Part shown: in pieces, positions 42,497 to 50,720 of the stretch
How positions within the stretch are numbered: the first letter of the stretch is position 1
Layout of the letters: each line of letters starts with the position of its first letter
From: CBDBFH01 sp965204775
GTDB lineage: Bacteria > Pseudomonadota > Alphaproteobacteria > JAPOUT01 > G958296285
Direction of reading: 5' to 3'
Assembly (NCBI GenBank): GCA_965204775.1
Contig: CBDBFH010000028.1
Span: 186,001-250,000, forward strand
Length of the DNA stretch: 64,000 nucleotides
Translations under genes and position numbers: made by a program
The notes under the pieces: generated by a model
What the model saw: only the letters and a program-made list of their open reading frames with translations
Databases searched by the model: none
Told to the model about the DNA's origin: nothing

Positions 42497-43809
42497 AGGG
42501 GCCGGGCGCGCCGGGGCGCTGGCTGGAGCATGGCGCCGGGGATTTTGAGGCGGGCTTTGGCGCGCTGCTGGCCGAACGCGGCGCCAACATGGCGGCGGTT
42601 TCCGATGAGGTTCGGGCGATCATCGGCGAGGTTCGCGCTTCGGGGGCGCAGGCGCTGATTGCGGCGGCCCGGCGCTTTGACGGGGTGGAGCTGAGCGAAG
42701 ACGACCTGACGATCCGCCCGGACGAGATTGCGGCGGGGCAGGCGGCCTGCGATCCGGGCGACCTGGCGGCGCTGGATCTGGCCGGCGCCCGGATCGAGGC
42801 CTTTCACGAAAAGCAAAAGCCGGCGGATTATGTTTTCACCGACGCGCAGGGGATTGAGCAGGGTTTGCGCTGGCGGCCTCTGGCGCGGGCGGGTTTGTAC
42901 AGTCCGGGCGGCAGCGCGGCCTATCCCAGTTCGGTTTTGATGAATGCGATTCCGGCCCGGGTGGCCGGGGTTGAGCGTCTGGTCGGGGTGACTCCGGCCT
43001 CCGGGGCGCGTCATCCGTTGATGCTGGCGGCCCTGGCGCGGGGCGGGGTGGGCGAGGCCTATCGCGCCGGGGGGGCGCATGCGATTGCGGCGCTGGCCTT
43101 TGGCTGCGGGCCGATTCCGGCGGTGGACAAGATCACCGGTCCGGGCAATGTCTGGGTTGGCGAGGCCAAGCGGCAGGTTTTCGGGCGGGTCGGGATCGAC
43201 ATGGCTGCCGGGCCTTCGGAGATTTTGGTGATTGCCGGGGCGGCGGGCGATCCGGCCTGGATCGCCGCCGATTTGATGAGTCAGGCCGAGCATGACGCCG
43301 ATGCGCAAAGCATTCTGATCACCGACAGCGCCGCTTTTGCGCGCCGGGTCTGCGCGGCGGTGGCCGATCTGCTGGGCCGCCTGCCGCGGGCGAATATCGC
43401 CGCGTCCAGTTGGGAGCGGCACGGGGCGGTGATTGTGGTCAAGACGCTGGAGGCGGGGGCCGATCTCGCCAACCGGATTGCGCCGGAACATGTTGAGATT
43501 GCGGCGGAGCCGGCGGAGCGGCTGGGGGAGCGGATTGTCAATGCCGGGGCGATTTTTTTGGGGGCGCATACGCCGGAGGCGATTGGCGATTATGTCGGCG
43601 GCCCCAATCATGTTCTGCCGACGGGGGGGGCGGCGCGCCATGCTTCGGGCCTTTCGGTTTTTGACTTTTTGAAGCGCAGTTCGATTTTGCGCTGTCCGGA
43701 GTCGGGTCTGAAGGCGGTGGGGCCGGCGGCGATTCGTCTGGCCGAGGCGGAAGGTCTGTCCGCCCATGCCCATGCGGTGGCGCTGCGTCTGGGGCGCGGG
43801 GAGCGGTGA
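42493..43809 (+). CDS. hisD: Histidinol dehydrogenase
   Basis: Last two oxidations of histidine synthesis, zinc and NAD dependent. 438 aa from ATG 42493. Conserved boxes: LYSPGGSAAYPSSVLMNAIPARVAGV, KITGPGNVWVGEAKRQVFGRVGIDMAAGPSEILVIA, LMSQAEHDADAQSILIT (zinc and catalytic His), RIAPEHVEI and GDYVGGPNHVLPTGGAARHASGLSVFDFLKR. Overlaps both neighbours by 4 nt. Confidence 0.96.
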   Translation: MKGPGAPGRWLEHGAGDFEAGFGALLAERGANMAAVSDEVRAIIGEVRASGAQALIAAARRFDGVELSEDDLTIRPDEIAAGQAACDPGDLAALDLAGARIEAFHEKQKPADYVFTDAQGIEQGLRWRPLARAGLYSPGGSAAYPSSVLMNAIPARVAGVERLVGVTPASGARHPLMLAALARGGVGEAYRAGGAHAIAALAFGCGPIPAVDKITGPGNVWVGEAKRQVFGRVGIDMAAGPSEILVIAGAAGDPAWIAADLMSQAEHDADAQSILITDSAAFARRVCAAVADLLGRLPRANIAASSWERHGAVIVVKTLEAGADLANRIAPEHVEIAAEPAERLGERIVNAGAIFLGAHTPEAIGDYVGGPNHVLPTGGAARHASGLSVFDFLKRSSILRCPESGLKAVGPAAIRLAEAEGLSAHAHAVALRLGRGER

Positions 43810-44306
43810 GCGCGGAGGAGAAGAAGCCCGCGCCGGACGCGGACCGGCTGAGCGAGGTGACGCTGGATGAGTCGCGGCATTCGGCGCGCGGGGCGCATCC
43901 GGCGCTGGATTATGAGCGCCAGGCGGCGCTGTCCGATCTTCTGGCGGACAATCTGTTCCGGCCACATGGGGCCGGGCCGGGCCCTTATCACCTGCATCTG
44001 CGTCCGGAGGGCGACCGGCTGATTTTCGAGGTGAAGGGGGCCGAGGCCGATTCGGCGCGGCTGTCTTTGCCGCTTGCCCCCTTTCGGGGCCTGATCAAGG
44101 ATTATTTTCTGGTCTGCGAAAGCTATTATGGCGCGATCAAATCTGCGCCGCTGGCCCGGGTTGAGGAGTTGGACAAAAGCCGCCGCGCGCTGCACGACGA
44201 GGCCTCGGCGCTGCTGCGGGCGCGGATGGAGGGGAAAGTCGAGATTGATTTTCCGACCGCGCGGCGTCTGTTCACGCTGATCTGCGTTTTGCACATCACG
44301 TCATGA
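43806..44306 (+). CDS. UPF0262 family protein
   Basis: 166 aa from a GTG start that overlaps the hisD stop (GTGA). UPF0262 signatures: VTLDESRHSARGAHPALDYERQAALSDLLADNLF, GPYHLHLRPEGDRLIFEV, LPLAPFRGLIKDYFLVCESYYGAIKSAP and LLRARMEGKVEIDFPTARRLFTLICVLHI. Found only in Alphaproteobacteria in this position; function unknown. A low-molecular-weight phosphatase gene usually follows in Rhizobiales but is absent here; the 113-bp gap to infA shows no gene. Confidence 0.92.
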   Translation: MSAEEKKPAPDADRLSEVTLDESRHSARGAHPALDYERQAALSDLLADNLFRPHGAGPGPYHLHLRPEGDRLIFEVKGAEADSARLSLPLAPFRGLIKDYFLVCESYYGAIKSAPLARVEELDKSRRALHDEASALLRARMEGKVEIDFPTARRLFTLICVLHITS

Positions 44307-44419
44307 CCGGCGGAAGGCGGCGGGGCGGCTTGATTTTGGGGCGGCTTCGGGCCATTGTCGGCTGTCCCGGCCCGTGAGAGCGGGGGCGGGGCGCGAGGCG
44401 CGGGCGTAGCAAAACAGGC

Positions 44420-44638
44420 ATGGCGAAAGAGGAATTGATCGAGACTCCGGGGGTGGTCACCGAGTTGCTGTCGAATGCGACCTTTCGGGTCAAGCTTGAG
44501 AACGACCATCAGATCATCGCGCATATTGCGGGGAAGATGCGCAAGAACCGGATTCGGGTTTTGACCGGGGACAAGGTTCTGGTTGAGATGACGCCCTATG
44601 ATTTGAGCAAGGGGCGGATTACGTACCGCTACAAATAG
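44420..44638 (+). CDS. infA: Translation initiation factor IF-1
   Basis: 72-aa OB-fold protein binding the 30S A site: MAKEELIETPGVVTELLSNATFRVKLENDHQIIAHIAGKMR and IRVLTGDKVLVEMTPYDLSKGRITYRYK. Length is standard. No clear Shine-Dalgarno sequence precedes ATG 44420. Followed by maf after 9 nt. Confidence 0.97.
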   Translation: MAKEELIETPGVVTELLSNATFRVKLENDHQIIAHIAGKMRKNRIRVLTGDKVLVEMTPYDLSKGRITYRYK

Positions 44639-44647
44639 GGGGCGCGG

Positions 44648-45214
44648 ATGATCGGTTTTGCGCCGGCGGAAGATGCGGCTTCCGGTCTGGCCTTGCTGGG
44701 CCGGGCGGGATTTGCGGCGCGGGTGATTGCGGCGGCGGCGGCGGGGGCGGCGCTTTCGGGCGAGACGCCGCGCGCTTTTGCGTTGCGGCGGGCCGAGGAG
44801 AAAGCCTGGCGGGGGGCGCGGCTGGAGCCGGGGCGGGCGATTCTGGCCGCCGAGCGGGTTGTCGCGCGGGGGCGGCGGATTTTGCCGGCGGCGGCGCGCC
44901 GGGAGGAGGCCGAGCGCTGTTTGCGCCTGCTTTCGGGCGGGGCGCACCGGGTTTATGTTGCGCTGTGCCTGATTGCAGACGAGCGGGTGCGCCGCCGGAT
45001 TGCGATGAGCCGGGTGGTCTTCAAGCGCCTGGGCGAGGCGGAGCTGGCCGCCTATCTGGAGGGGGGCGAATGGCGGGGCCGGAAGGGCGGCTATGATCTG
45101 GCGGGGCGGGCGGGGTCTTTTATTCGCCTTGTTTCGGGCGCGCCGGGGACGCTGGAGGGCCTGCCGCTTCATGCGGCGGCCAATCTTCTGGCCGGGCTGA
45201 AGCACACAGGCTGA
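44648..45214 (+). CDS. Degenerate Maf-like protein
   Basis: 188 aa. By position (infA-maf) and remaining motifs (EEKAW, LLSGGAHRVYVALCLI, FKRLGEAELAAYLEGGEWRGRKGGYDLAGRAGSFI, LPLHAAANLL) it is a Maf nucleotide pyrophosphatase relative. But the N-terminal SASPRR box is APAEDAA, the catalytic ADT is AER (E69, R70), and the late GxYxxQG motif lacks the Gln. It is intact as an ORF but probably a pseudoenzyme. Many family members hydrolyse non-canonical nucleotides; that activity is doubtful here. Confidence 0.75.
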   Translation: MIGFAPAEDAASGLALLGRAGFAARVIAAAAAGAALSGETPRAFALRRAEEKAWRGARLEPGRAILAAERVVARGRRILPAAARREEAERCLRLLSGGAHRVYVALCLIADERVRRRIAMSRVVFKRLGEAELAAYLEGGEWRGRKGGYDLAGRAGSFIRLVSGAPGTLEGLPLHAAANLLAGLKHTG

Positions 45215-45215
45215 G

Positions 45216-45398
45216 ATGGCGCAGACCGGGAGCGAAGCGGGCGGGCGCTGTCCGGGCTGTGGGGGCCGGGCGGTGCGGCGGCATTTTCCGTTCTGTTCGC
45301 AACGATGCGCGTTGCTTGATCTGGGCAAATGGCTGGACGGGATCTATCGGATTCCGGGGGAGGGTGCGGCGCGGGGCGGCGGCGCGGGCGAAGCGTGA
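45216..45398 (+). CDS. yacG: YacG zinc-binding DNA gyrase inhibitor-like protein
   Basis: 60 aa. Zinc ligands C12, C15, C27 and C31 in RCPGCGG ... FPFCSQRCALLDLGKWLDGIYRIPG match YacG exactly. E. coli YacG binds GyrB and inhibits gyrase. Starts 1 nt after the maf stop. The RNase E/G gene usually placed between maf and yacG in Alphaproteobacteria is missing. tRNA-Phe follows after a 44-bp gap. Confidence 0.92.
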   Translation: MAQTGSEAGGRCPGCGGRAVRRHFPFCSQRCALLDLGKWLDGIYRIPGEGAARGGGAGEA

Positions 45399-45404
45399 GC
45401 GATA

Positions 45405-45433
45405 TGGACAGGCCGGGCAGGCCATCCTATATC
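45405..45433 (+). promoter_or_regulatory. Probable promoter for tRNA-Phe
   Basis: TGGACA (45405-45410), 17-bp spacer and TATATC (45428-45433). The predicted start near 45440 is only a few bases before the mature tRNA at 45443, as expected for a short tRNA leader. Confidence 0.6.
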
Positions 45434-45442
45434 TTCTGTCCG

Positions 45443-45518
45443 GCCCAGGTAGCTCAGTTGGTAGAGCACGCGGCTGAAAACCGCGGTGTCGGTGGTTCGA
45501 TTCCGCCCCTGGGCGCCA
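45443..45518 (+). tRNA. tRNA-Phe (anticodon GAA)
   Basis: 76 nt with encoded CCA (45516-45518). Acceptor stem GCCCAGG pairs with CCTGGGC (45508-45514); D arm AGCTCAGTTGGTAGAGC; anticodon loop CTGAAAA gives GAA; T arm GGTTCGATTCC. Follows yacG, as in many Alphaproteobacteria. Confidence 0.97.
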
Positions 45519-45557
45519 TTTTCCCCAGCCGGGGCGCGCAGCACAAGGAAAGAGGGA

Positions 45558-45633
<76 letters not shown>

Positions 45634-45717
45634 GGCGCGGCGCCCCTTCAGGGGACGAAAATCCCATAGACGGGAAGGCCGGCAAAGGCAAGGGCAAGAC
45701 CTTCGGGCCGGAGAATC

Positions 45718-45726
45718 TGCTATCAC
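45718..45726 (+). promoter_or_regulatory. Extended -10 box directly before aroA (possible leaderless mRNA)
   Basis: TG-C-TATCAC (45718-45726) ends 6 nt before ATG 45733, so transcription would begin at the start codon. No Shine-Dalgarno sequence occurs at normal distance. No convincing -35 is seen. Confidence 0.35.
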
Positions 45727-45732
45727 TGGCCT

Positions 45733-47088
45733 ATGGCTCGCGCACCAGATCCGCCCGTCCTCGCCGCCGCCCGGCCCCGCCGGGGTTTGCGCGGCGAGGC
45801 CGAACTGCCCGGCGACAAATCCTGCGCCCACCGCGCCCTGATCCTCGCCGCCTTGGCCGCCGGACGCTCTGAAATCGCCAATCTCCCCGGCAGCGGCGAT
45901 GTCCGGGCAACCGCCGCCGTCCTGCGCAAATTGGGCGCCGCCATTGATCCCATCGACCCCGGCGGCACAGCCTGCACCGTCACCGGGCCGGGGGCGGGAG
46001 CCTTGCGCGCCCCCGGTGACGTCCTCGACTTCGCCAATTCCGGAACCTCGGCCCGCCTGATGAGCGGCGTCCTCGCCGCGCATCCGTTTCATGCCGTCCT
46101 GACCGGCGACGCCTCCTTGCGCCGCCGCCCGATGGGCCGGGTCATCGAGCCGTTGCGGGCGATGGGGGCGCAGTTCCATGCCCGCGCCGGCAATCGCCTG
46201 CCCCTGTCGCTGAACGGAACCGCCGCCCCCCTCCCCCTCCAATGGCGGCAGAGTCACCCTTCCGCGCAGGTCAAATCGGCGATCCTGCTTGCCGGGCTTC
46301 ACGCCCCCGGCCAGACCTCGGTGATCGAGCCGGAGCCGACCCGCGATCATACCGAGCGCATGTTGCCGGCTTTCGGCGTCCCGGTTTCGATCCGCACCCA
46401 GCCGGACGGCGCGCAGGCCGTCTGCCTTGAGGGCCGGCGCGAGCTTGATCCGGCCCGGATCATGCTGCCCGGCGATCCTTCTTCGGCGGCGTTTCTGGCG
46501 GCGGCGGCGGCGCTGGTTGCCGGATCGCAGCTGCGCCTGAAGGGGATATGCGCCAATCCCCGCCGGACCGGCTTTTATCGGGCGCTGGCGCAGATGGGCG
46601 CGCGTCCGCGCTTTGAAAACCGGCGCACGGCGCAGGGCGAGCCGGTCGCCGATCTGGTCATCGCCGCCGCCAGCCGCCTGACCGGGATTGAAACCGGCCC
46701 CGGCGCGGCCCCGGCGATGATCGACGAATATCCGATTCTCGCCGTCCTCGCCGCCTGCGCCCAAGGCCCCTCGCGCTTTCGCGGCCTGGCCGAGTTGCGC
46801 GCCAAGGAAAGCGACCGCCTTGCCGCCATCGCCGCCGGACTGGCCGCCAACGGGGTGGAGGCCCAAATCGAGGGCGATGATCTGACGATCGCCGGATGCG
46901 GCGGCCCGCCGCCCGGCGGCGGCCTGACCGCCTGTCATGGCGATCACCGCATGGCGATGGCCTTCCTGATTTTGGGATTGGCGGCCCAAGCCCCGGTCCG
47001 GGTTGACGGCGGGGCGATGATTGCGACCAGTTTTCCCTCCTTCCTGGATACTTTGCGCGGGCTGGGCGGCCCGGTCGAGGCGCGATGA
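45733..47088 (+). CDS. aroA: 3-phosphoshikimate 1-carboxyvinyltransferase (EPSP synthase), class II type
   Basis: Sixth step of the shikimate pathway. 451 aa. PGDKSCAHRALILAALAAG (usual KSISHR changed to KSCAHR), FANSGTSARLMSGVLA, GDASLRRRPMGRVIEPLRAMGA, IDEYPILAVLAACAQGPSRFRGLAELRAKESDRLAA and CHGDHRMAMAFLILGLAA. Length and the NSGTSARL and GDASLRRRPM boxes fit class II enzymes, often less glyphosate-sensitive; the CP4 alanine is not present. The start ATG follows an extended -10 box. Its stop overlaps the cmk start. Confidence 0.95.
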   Translation: MARAPDPPVLAAARPRRGLRGEAELPGDKSCAHRALILAALAAGRSEIANLPGSGDVRATAAVLRKLGAAIDPIDPGGTACTVTGPGAGALRAPGDVLDFANSGTSARLMSGVLAAHPFHAVLTGDASLRRRPMGRVIEPLRAMGAQFHARAGNRLPLSLNGTAAPLPLQWRQSHPSAQVKSAILLAGLHAPGQTSVIEPEPTRDHTERMLPAFGVPVSIRTQPDGAQAVCLEGRRELDPARIMLPGDPSSAAFLAAAAALVAGSQLRLKGICANPRRTGFYRALAQMGARPRFENRRTAQGEPVADLVIAAASRLTGIETGPGAAPAMIDEYPILAVLAACAQGPSRFRGLAELRAKESDRLAAIAAGLAANGVEAQIEGDDLTIAGCGGPPPGGGLTACHGDHRMAMAFLILGLAAQAPVRVDGGAMIATSFPSFLDTLRGLGGPVEAR

Positions 47089-47822
47089 GCGCCGGGCGGG
47101 GCGAGCCGGAGGCCAGGCCGGTGATTGCGATTGACGGCCCGGCGGCGGCGGGCAAGGGAACTTTGGCGCGCGGCCTGGCGGCGCATTACGGCTTCGCCCA
47201 TCTTGACTCGGGTGCGCTCTATCGTCTGGCCGCGCTGTATGCGCTGAAGGCCGGTCTGGCCCCGGACGATCCGGCCCTGCCGGGCCGGCTGGAGAAACTG
47301 ATGGCCGGGCGGCTGGAAGGCCTGGAAGACCCGGATTTGCGCAGCCCGGCGATGGCCGAGGCGGCCTCGCGCTATGCCGCCCGGCCCGGTCTGCGCGCCG
47401 CGCTCAAGGCGCGCCAGCGCCAATTCGCCGCCGATCCCCCCGGCGGGGCCGGGGGGGCGGTTCTGGAGGGGCGCGATATCGGCACGGTGATTGCGCCCGA
47501 TGCCGACGCCAAGATTTTCGTCACCGCCTCGCTGGCCGCCCGGGCGCGCCGCCGGGCGCTGGAAGAGCGCCGGCGGCTTCCGGCGGGCGCGGCGGTGAAC
47601 GAGGCCCGGCTGGAAGCCGAAGTCAAAGCCCGGTTGCGCGCGCGCGATCAGGCCGATTGCCGCCGGGCTGCCGCGCCGCTTTTGCGCGCGTCCGACGCCC
47701 ACTTGCTCAACACCACGGATTTGAGTATAGAAGCGGCTCTGGCGCGGGCGGTGCGGATCATCGACGCCGCGCTGGCCGCCGCGCGCCGGAGGGGCGGCGG
47801 CTCTTCTTCCCGGAGATCCTGA
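47085..47822 (+). CDS. cmk: Cytidylate kinase
   Basis: Phosphorylates CMP/dCMP. 245 aa: P-loop VIAIDGPAAAGKGTLARGLA, FAHLDSGALYRLAALYALKAG, VLEGRDIGTVIAPDADAKIFVTASLAARARRRALE and LNTTDLSIEAALARAVRIIDAAL. The Arg/Gly/Ser tail is a low-complexity extension. Standard alphaproteobacterial aroA-cmk-rpsA order, with overlap to aroA and a 2-nt gap to rpsA. Confidence 0.95.
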   Translation: MSAGRGEPEARPVIAIDGPAAAGKGTLARGLAAHYGFAHLDSGALYRLAALYALKAGLAPDDPALPGRLEKLMAGRLEGLEDPDLRSPAMAEAASRYAARPGLRAALKARQRQFAADPPGGAGGAVLEGRDIGTVIAPDADAKIFVTASLAARARRRALEERRRLPAGAAVNEARLEAEVKARLRARDQADCRRAAAPLLRASDAHLLNTTDLSIEAALARAVRIIDAALAAARRRGGGSSSRRS

Positions 47823-47824
47823 TT

Positions 47825-49729
47825 GTGACCGAACCCAGCGCCGAAGCCCTGCCGACCCGCGAAGATTTCGCGGCCATGCTGGACGAGACCCTCCCCGCCG
47901 ACTCCTTGCGCGAGGGCCAGGTTGTCCCCGGGCGGATTGTCGAGATCGCCAACGACCATGCCGTGGTTGACGTCGGGATCAAGACCGAAGGGCGGGTGCC
48001 GCTCAAGGAGTTCACCGCCGGGGACCAGACTCCGGCGATTGCGGTCGGCGATCAGGTGGAGGTCTATATTGAGCGGATTGAAAACGCGCTGGGCGAGGCG
48101 GTTCTCTCCTGCGAGAAGGCCCGGCGCGCCCGCGCCTGGGACCGCCTCCAGCAATCCTTTCAGGACAAGCAGCAGGTTGAAGGGGCGATTGTCGGCCAGG
48201 TCCGGGGCGGCTTCACGGTGGATCTGGGCGGGGCGCAGGCCTTTCTGCCCGGCAGCCAGGTTGACGTCCGGCCGATGCGCGACATCGGCCCGCTTTTGAA
48301 TGTGCCGCAGACCTTTCAGATTCTCAAGATGGACCGGCGGCGCAACAATATTGTGGTCTCGCGCCGCTCGGTTCTGGAAGTCAGCCGCGCCCGTCAGCGC
48401 AACGAAGTTCTCGACACGCTTCACGAAGGCCAGGTGATCGACGGCGTGGTCAAGAACATCACCGACTACGGCGCTTTCGTGGATCTGGGGGGGATCGACG
48501 GCCTGCTCCATGTGACTCACATGCAATGGCGGCGGGTCGGCCATCCTTCGGAAGTCGTCCGGGTCGGCGAGACGATCAAGGTCAAGGTGATCAAGATTAA
48601 TTCCGAGACCCAGCGGATCAATCTGAGCATGAAGCAGCTGCAAGACGACCCCTGGGGCGGGGCCGACGCCAAATATCCGTCGGGGATGAAGCGCAAGGGC
48701 CGGGTGACCAACATCACCGACTACGGCGCCTTTGTCGAGCTGGAGCCGGGGGTCGAGGGTCTGGTGCACGTCTCCGAGATGAGCTGGGTCAAGAAGAACA
48801 CGCCCCCCGGCAAACTGGTTTCGGTCAGCCAGGAGATCGAGGTGATGGTGCTGGAAGTGGACATGCAAAAGCGCCGCATTTCGCTGGGAATCAAGCAATG
48901 CACCGACAACCCCTGGGCCGAGTTTGCGCGCCGCCATCCCCCTGGCGCGCGCATTGAGGGCGCGGTCAAGAACATCACCGAATTCGGCCTGTTCATCGGC
49001 CTCGACGCCGAACTGGACGGCATGGTTCACGTCTCCGATCTGGAATGGGACGGAACCGGGGCCGAGGCGCTGAAGGCCTATCAGAAGGGGCAGAGCGTCG
49101 CCGCGGTGGTCTTGAACATTGATTCCGACAAGGAGCGGATCGCGCTGGGCGTCAAGCAGCTGGATTCGGCGCGGGCCGGGCTGGTTCAGGCGATCAAGCC
49201 CAACTCGGTTGCGACCTGCACCGTGGTCGAGGTCAAGGAGAAGGGGATTGACGTAAAAATCGGCGATGCCGGGCCGCATGTTTTCATTCGCCGGGCCGAT
49301 CTGGCCCGCGCCCGCGCCGACCAGCGCCCCGAGCGCTTCGCCCCCGGCGAGAAGCTGGACGCCAAAGTGATGGAGGTCAATCAGGCGACCGGCAAGATCA
49401 CGCTGTCGATCAAGGCGCTGGAAATTGCCGAGGAGAAGGCGGCGGTCGAACAATATGGCTCCAGCGCCTCCGGGGCTTCGCTGGGCGACATTCTGGGCCG
49501 CGCCCTGAGAAAGGTCACCGGACGCGGCGAGGAGCCTGGCGCCGAAGAAAGCGGTGAGGAGGCTCACGGCAAAGATTCGGGCAAAGATTCTGGCAAAGAT
49601 TCGGGCAAAGATTCTGGCAAAGATTCTGGCAAAGATTCTGGCGAAGATTCGGGCGAAGATTCGGGCAAGGATCACAACACGGCGGAAGAAAAGAGCGAAG
49701 AGGATCCGGAGCCGGAGGCCCGCCCATGA
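47825..49729 (+). CDS. rpsA: 30S ribosomal protein S1 with Gly-Lys-Asp-Ser repeat tail
   Basis: Binds mRNA on the 30S subunit. 634 aa from a GTG at 47825; GGAG lies about 12 nt upstream, inside the cmk 3' end. Six S1 (OB-fold) domains are visible, for example GRIVEIANDHAVVDVGIKTEGRVPLKEF, GVVKNITDYGAFVDLGGIDGLLHVT, GRVTNITDYGAFVELEPGVEGLVHVSEMSW and GAVKNITEFGLFIGLDAELDGMVHVSDLEW. The last about 70 residues are acidic and contain eight GKDS/GEDS repeats, not part of any S1 domain; usual alphaproteobacterial S1 is about 560-570 aa. Confidence 0.96.
   Translation: MTEPSAEALPTREDFAAMLDETLPADSLREGQVVPGRIVEIANDHAVVDVGIKTEGRVPLKEFTAGDQTPAIAVGDQVEVYIERIENALGEAVLSCEKARRARAWDRLQQSFQDKQQVEGAIVGQVRGGFTVDLGGAQAFLPGSQVDVRPMRDIGPLLNVPQTFQILKMDRRRNNIVVSRRSVLEVSRARQRNEVLDTLHEGQVIDGVVKNITDYGAFVDLGGIDGLLHVTHMQWRRVGHPSEVVRVGETIKVKVIKINSETQRINLSMKQLQDDPWGGADAKYPSGMKRKGRVTNITDYGAFVELEPGVEGLVHVSEMSWVKKNTPPGKLVSVSQEIEVMVLEVDMQKRRISLGIKQCTDNPWAEFARRHPPGARIEGAVKNITEFGLFIGLDAELDGMVHVSDLEWDGTGAEALKAYQKGQSVAAVVLNIDSDKERIALGVKQLDSARAGLVQAIKPNSVATCTVVEVKEKGIDVKIGDAGPHVFIRRADLARARADQRPERFAPGEKLDAKVMEVNQATGKITLSIKALEIAEEKAAVEQYGSSASGASLGDILGRALRKVTGRGEEPGAEESGEEAHGKDSGKDSGKDSGKDSGKDSGKDSGEDSGEDSGKDHNTAEEKSEEDPEPEARP
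49568..49675. repeat. 12-bp tandem repeats in the 3' end of rpsA
   Basis: Eight full copies of GGCAAAGATTC(G/T) or GGCGAAGATTCG from 49568 to 49663, and a ninth degraded copy to 49675, all in frame and encoding G-K-D-S or G-E-D-S. T/G alternate at the last base, so the copies were expanded recently in part. Confidence 0.9.
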
Positions 49730-50661
49730 CCATGACGCCGGATCCCTTTCAGGCCGATGGGCTGCTTTACGAGCGCGGGTTGCGCCGCCGCCTGTTGCGC
49801 TGGCGGATCGCCGCGGTTCTGGCGGTGGTGCTGGCCGGGATGGTTGTGATCAGTCAGGCGGTTGAGACCGGACGCGACCACGTCGCCCGGGTTCAGATTG
49901 AAGGCTTTATCGGCGACAGCCATGAGCGGCTCGACTTGATGGAGGCGATTGCGCGCGACGACTCGGCGCGGGCCTTGATTTTGCGGATCAACTCGCCGGG
50001 GGGGTCCTCAGCGGGGGCGGAGGCGCTTTTCGAGAGTGTGCGCGCGGTTGCCGGCAAGAAGCCGGTGGTGGCGGTGATGGGGGAAGTCGCCGCCTCCGGG
50101 GGCTATATCACGGCGCTGGCCGCCGACCACATCATCGCCCGGCGCAATACGATCACCGGCTCTATCGGCGTTTTGTTTCAGTGGGTTGAAATTGCCGAAT
50201 TGATGGACAAGGCCGGGGTCGCCGCCCCGGCGGTGCGCAGCGGCGCGCTCAAGGCGCGTCCCAATCCCTTTGAGTCCGCGCCCGGCCCGGCGCGCGATGT
50301 GATTCGCGCCGCGGTCGAGGACGGCTTTGACTGGTTCGTCGATCTGGTCGCCCGGCGCCGCGCGATGGAACGGACGCAGGTTCTCGATCTGGCCGACGGG
50401 CGCATCTTCACCGGCGGACAGGCCCGCGCCCGCGGCCTGATTGATGATGTGGGCGGCGAAAAGCTGGCCCGCCGATGGCTGGAGGAGGAACACGAAATCC
50501 CCGCCGATCTTCGGGTCTACGACCGCGACGCGGATTCATTTGGCGCCTTTTCCGCCCTGCGCGATGCGCGCACGGCGCTGGCCATGTTGGCCGGCGCGCT
50601 CGCCCCCTCCGGCCTGCCGGGGACGGGGGGGCTGATGGCCGTCTGGCGGCCCGGCGGCTGA
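49726..50661 (+). CDS. sppA: Signal peptide peptidase SppA (S49 family, short type)
   Basis: Inner-membrane Ser/Lys protease degrading signal peptides. 311 aa. One N-terminal transmembrane helix (about 26-45), then the protease domain: LILRINSPGGSSAGAEALFESV, nucleophile Ser in GEVAASGGYITALAADHIIA and the general-base Lys in VRSGALKARPNPFES. Single-domain type, half the length of E. coli SppA. Overlaps rpsA by 4 nt, the standard alphaproteobacterial location between rpsA and ihfB. Confidence 0.94.
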   Translation: MTMTPDPFQADGLLYERGLRRRLLRWRIAAVLAVVLAGMVVISQAVETGRDHVARVQIEGFIGDSHERLDLMEAIARDDSARALILRINSPGGSSAGAEALFESVRAVAGKKPVVAVMGEVAASGGYITALAADHIIARRNTITGSIGVLFQWVEIAELMDKAGVAAPAVRSGALKARPNPFESAPGPARDVIRAAVEDGFDWFVDLVARRRAMERTQVLDLADGRIFTGGQARARGLIDDVGGEKLARRWLEEEHEIPADLRVYDRDADSFGAFSALRDARTALAMLAGALAPSGLPGTGGLMAVWRPGG

Positions 50662-50720
50662 GCCTTTCCGCGCCGGGAGATATCCCCAGACCCCGCAGGC
50701 GATGCAAAGGGCCTCCTGCC

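Noticed and set aside
49568..49675. CRISPR or iteron array at the rpsA end
   Set aside because: Repeats are in frame within rpsA, contiguous and code for GKDS; protein low-complexity tail is simpler.
47648..49675. Leftward 675-aa ORF with FARI repeats opposite rpsA
   Set aside because: Mirror frame of the rpsA repeats and S1 domains; no ribosome binding site or homology.
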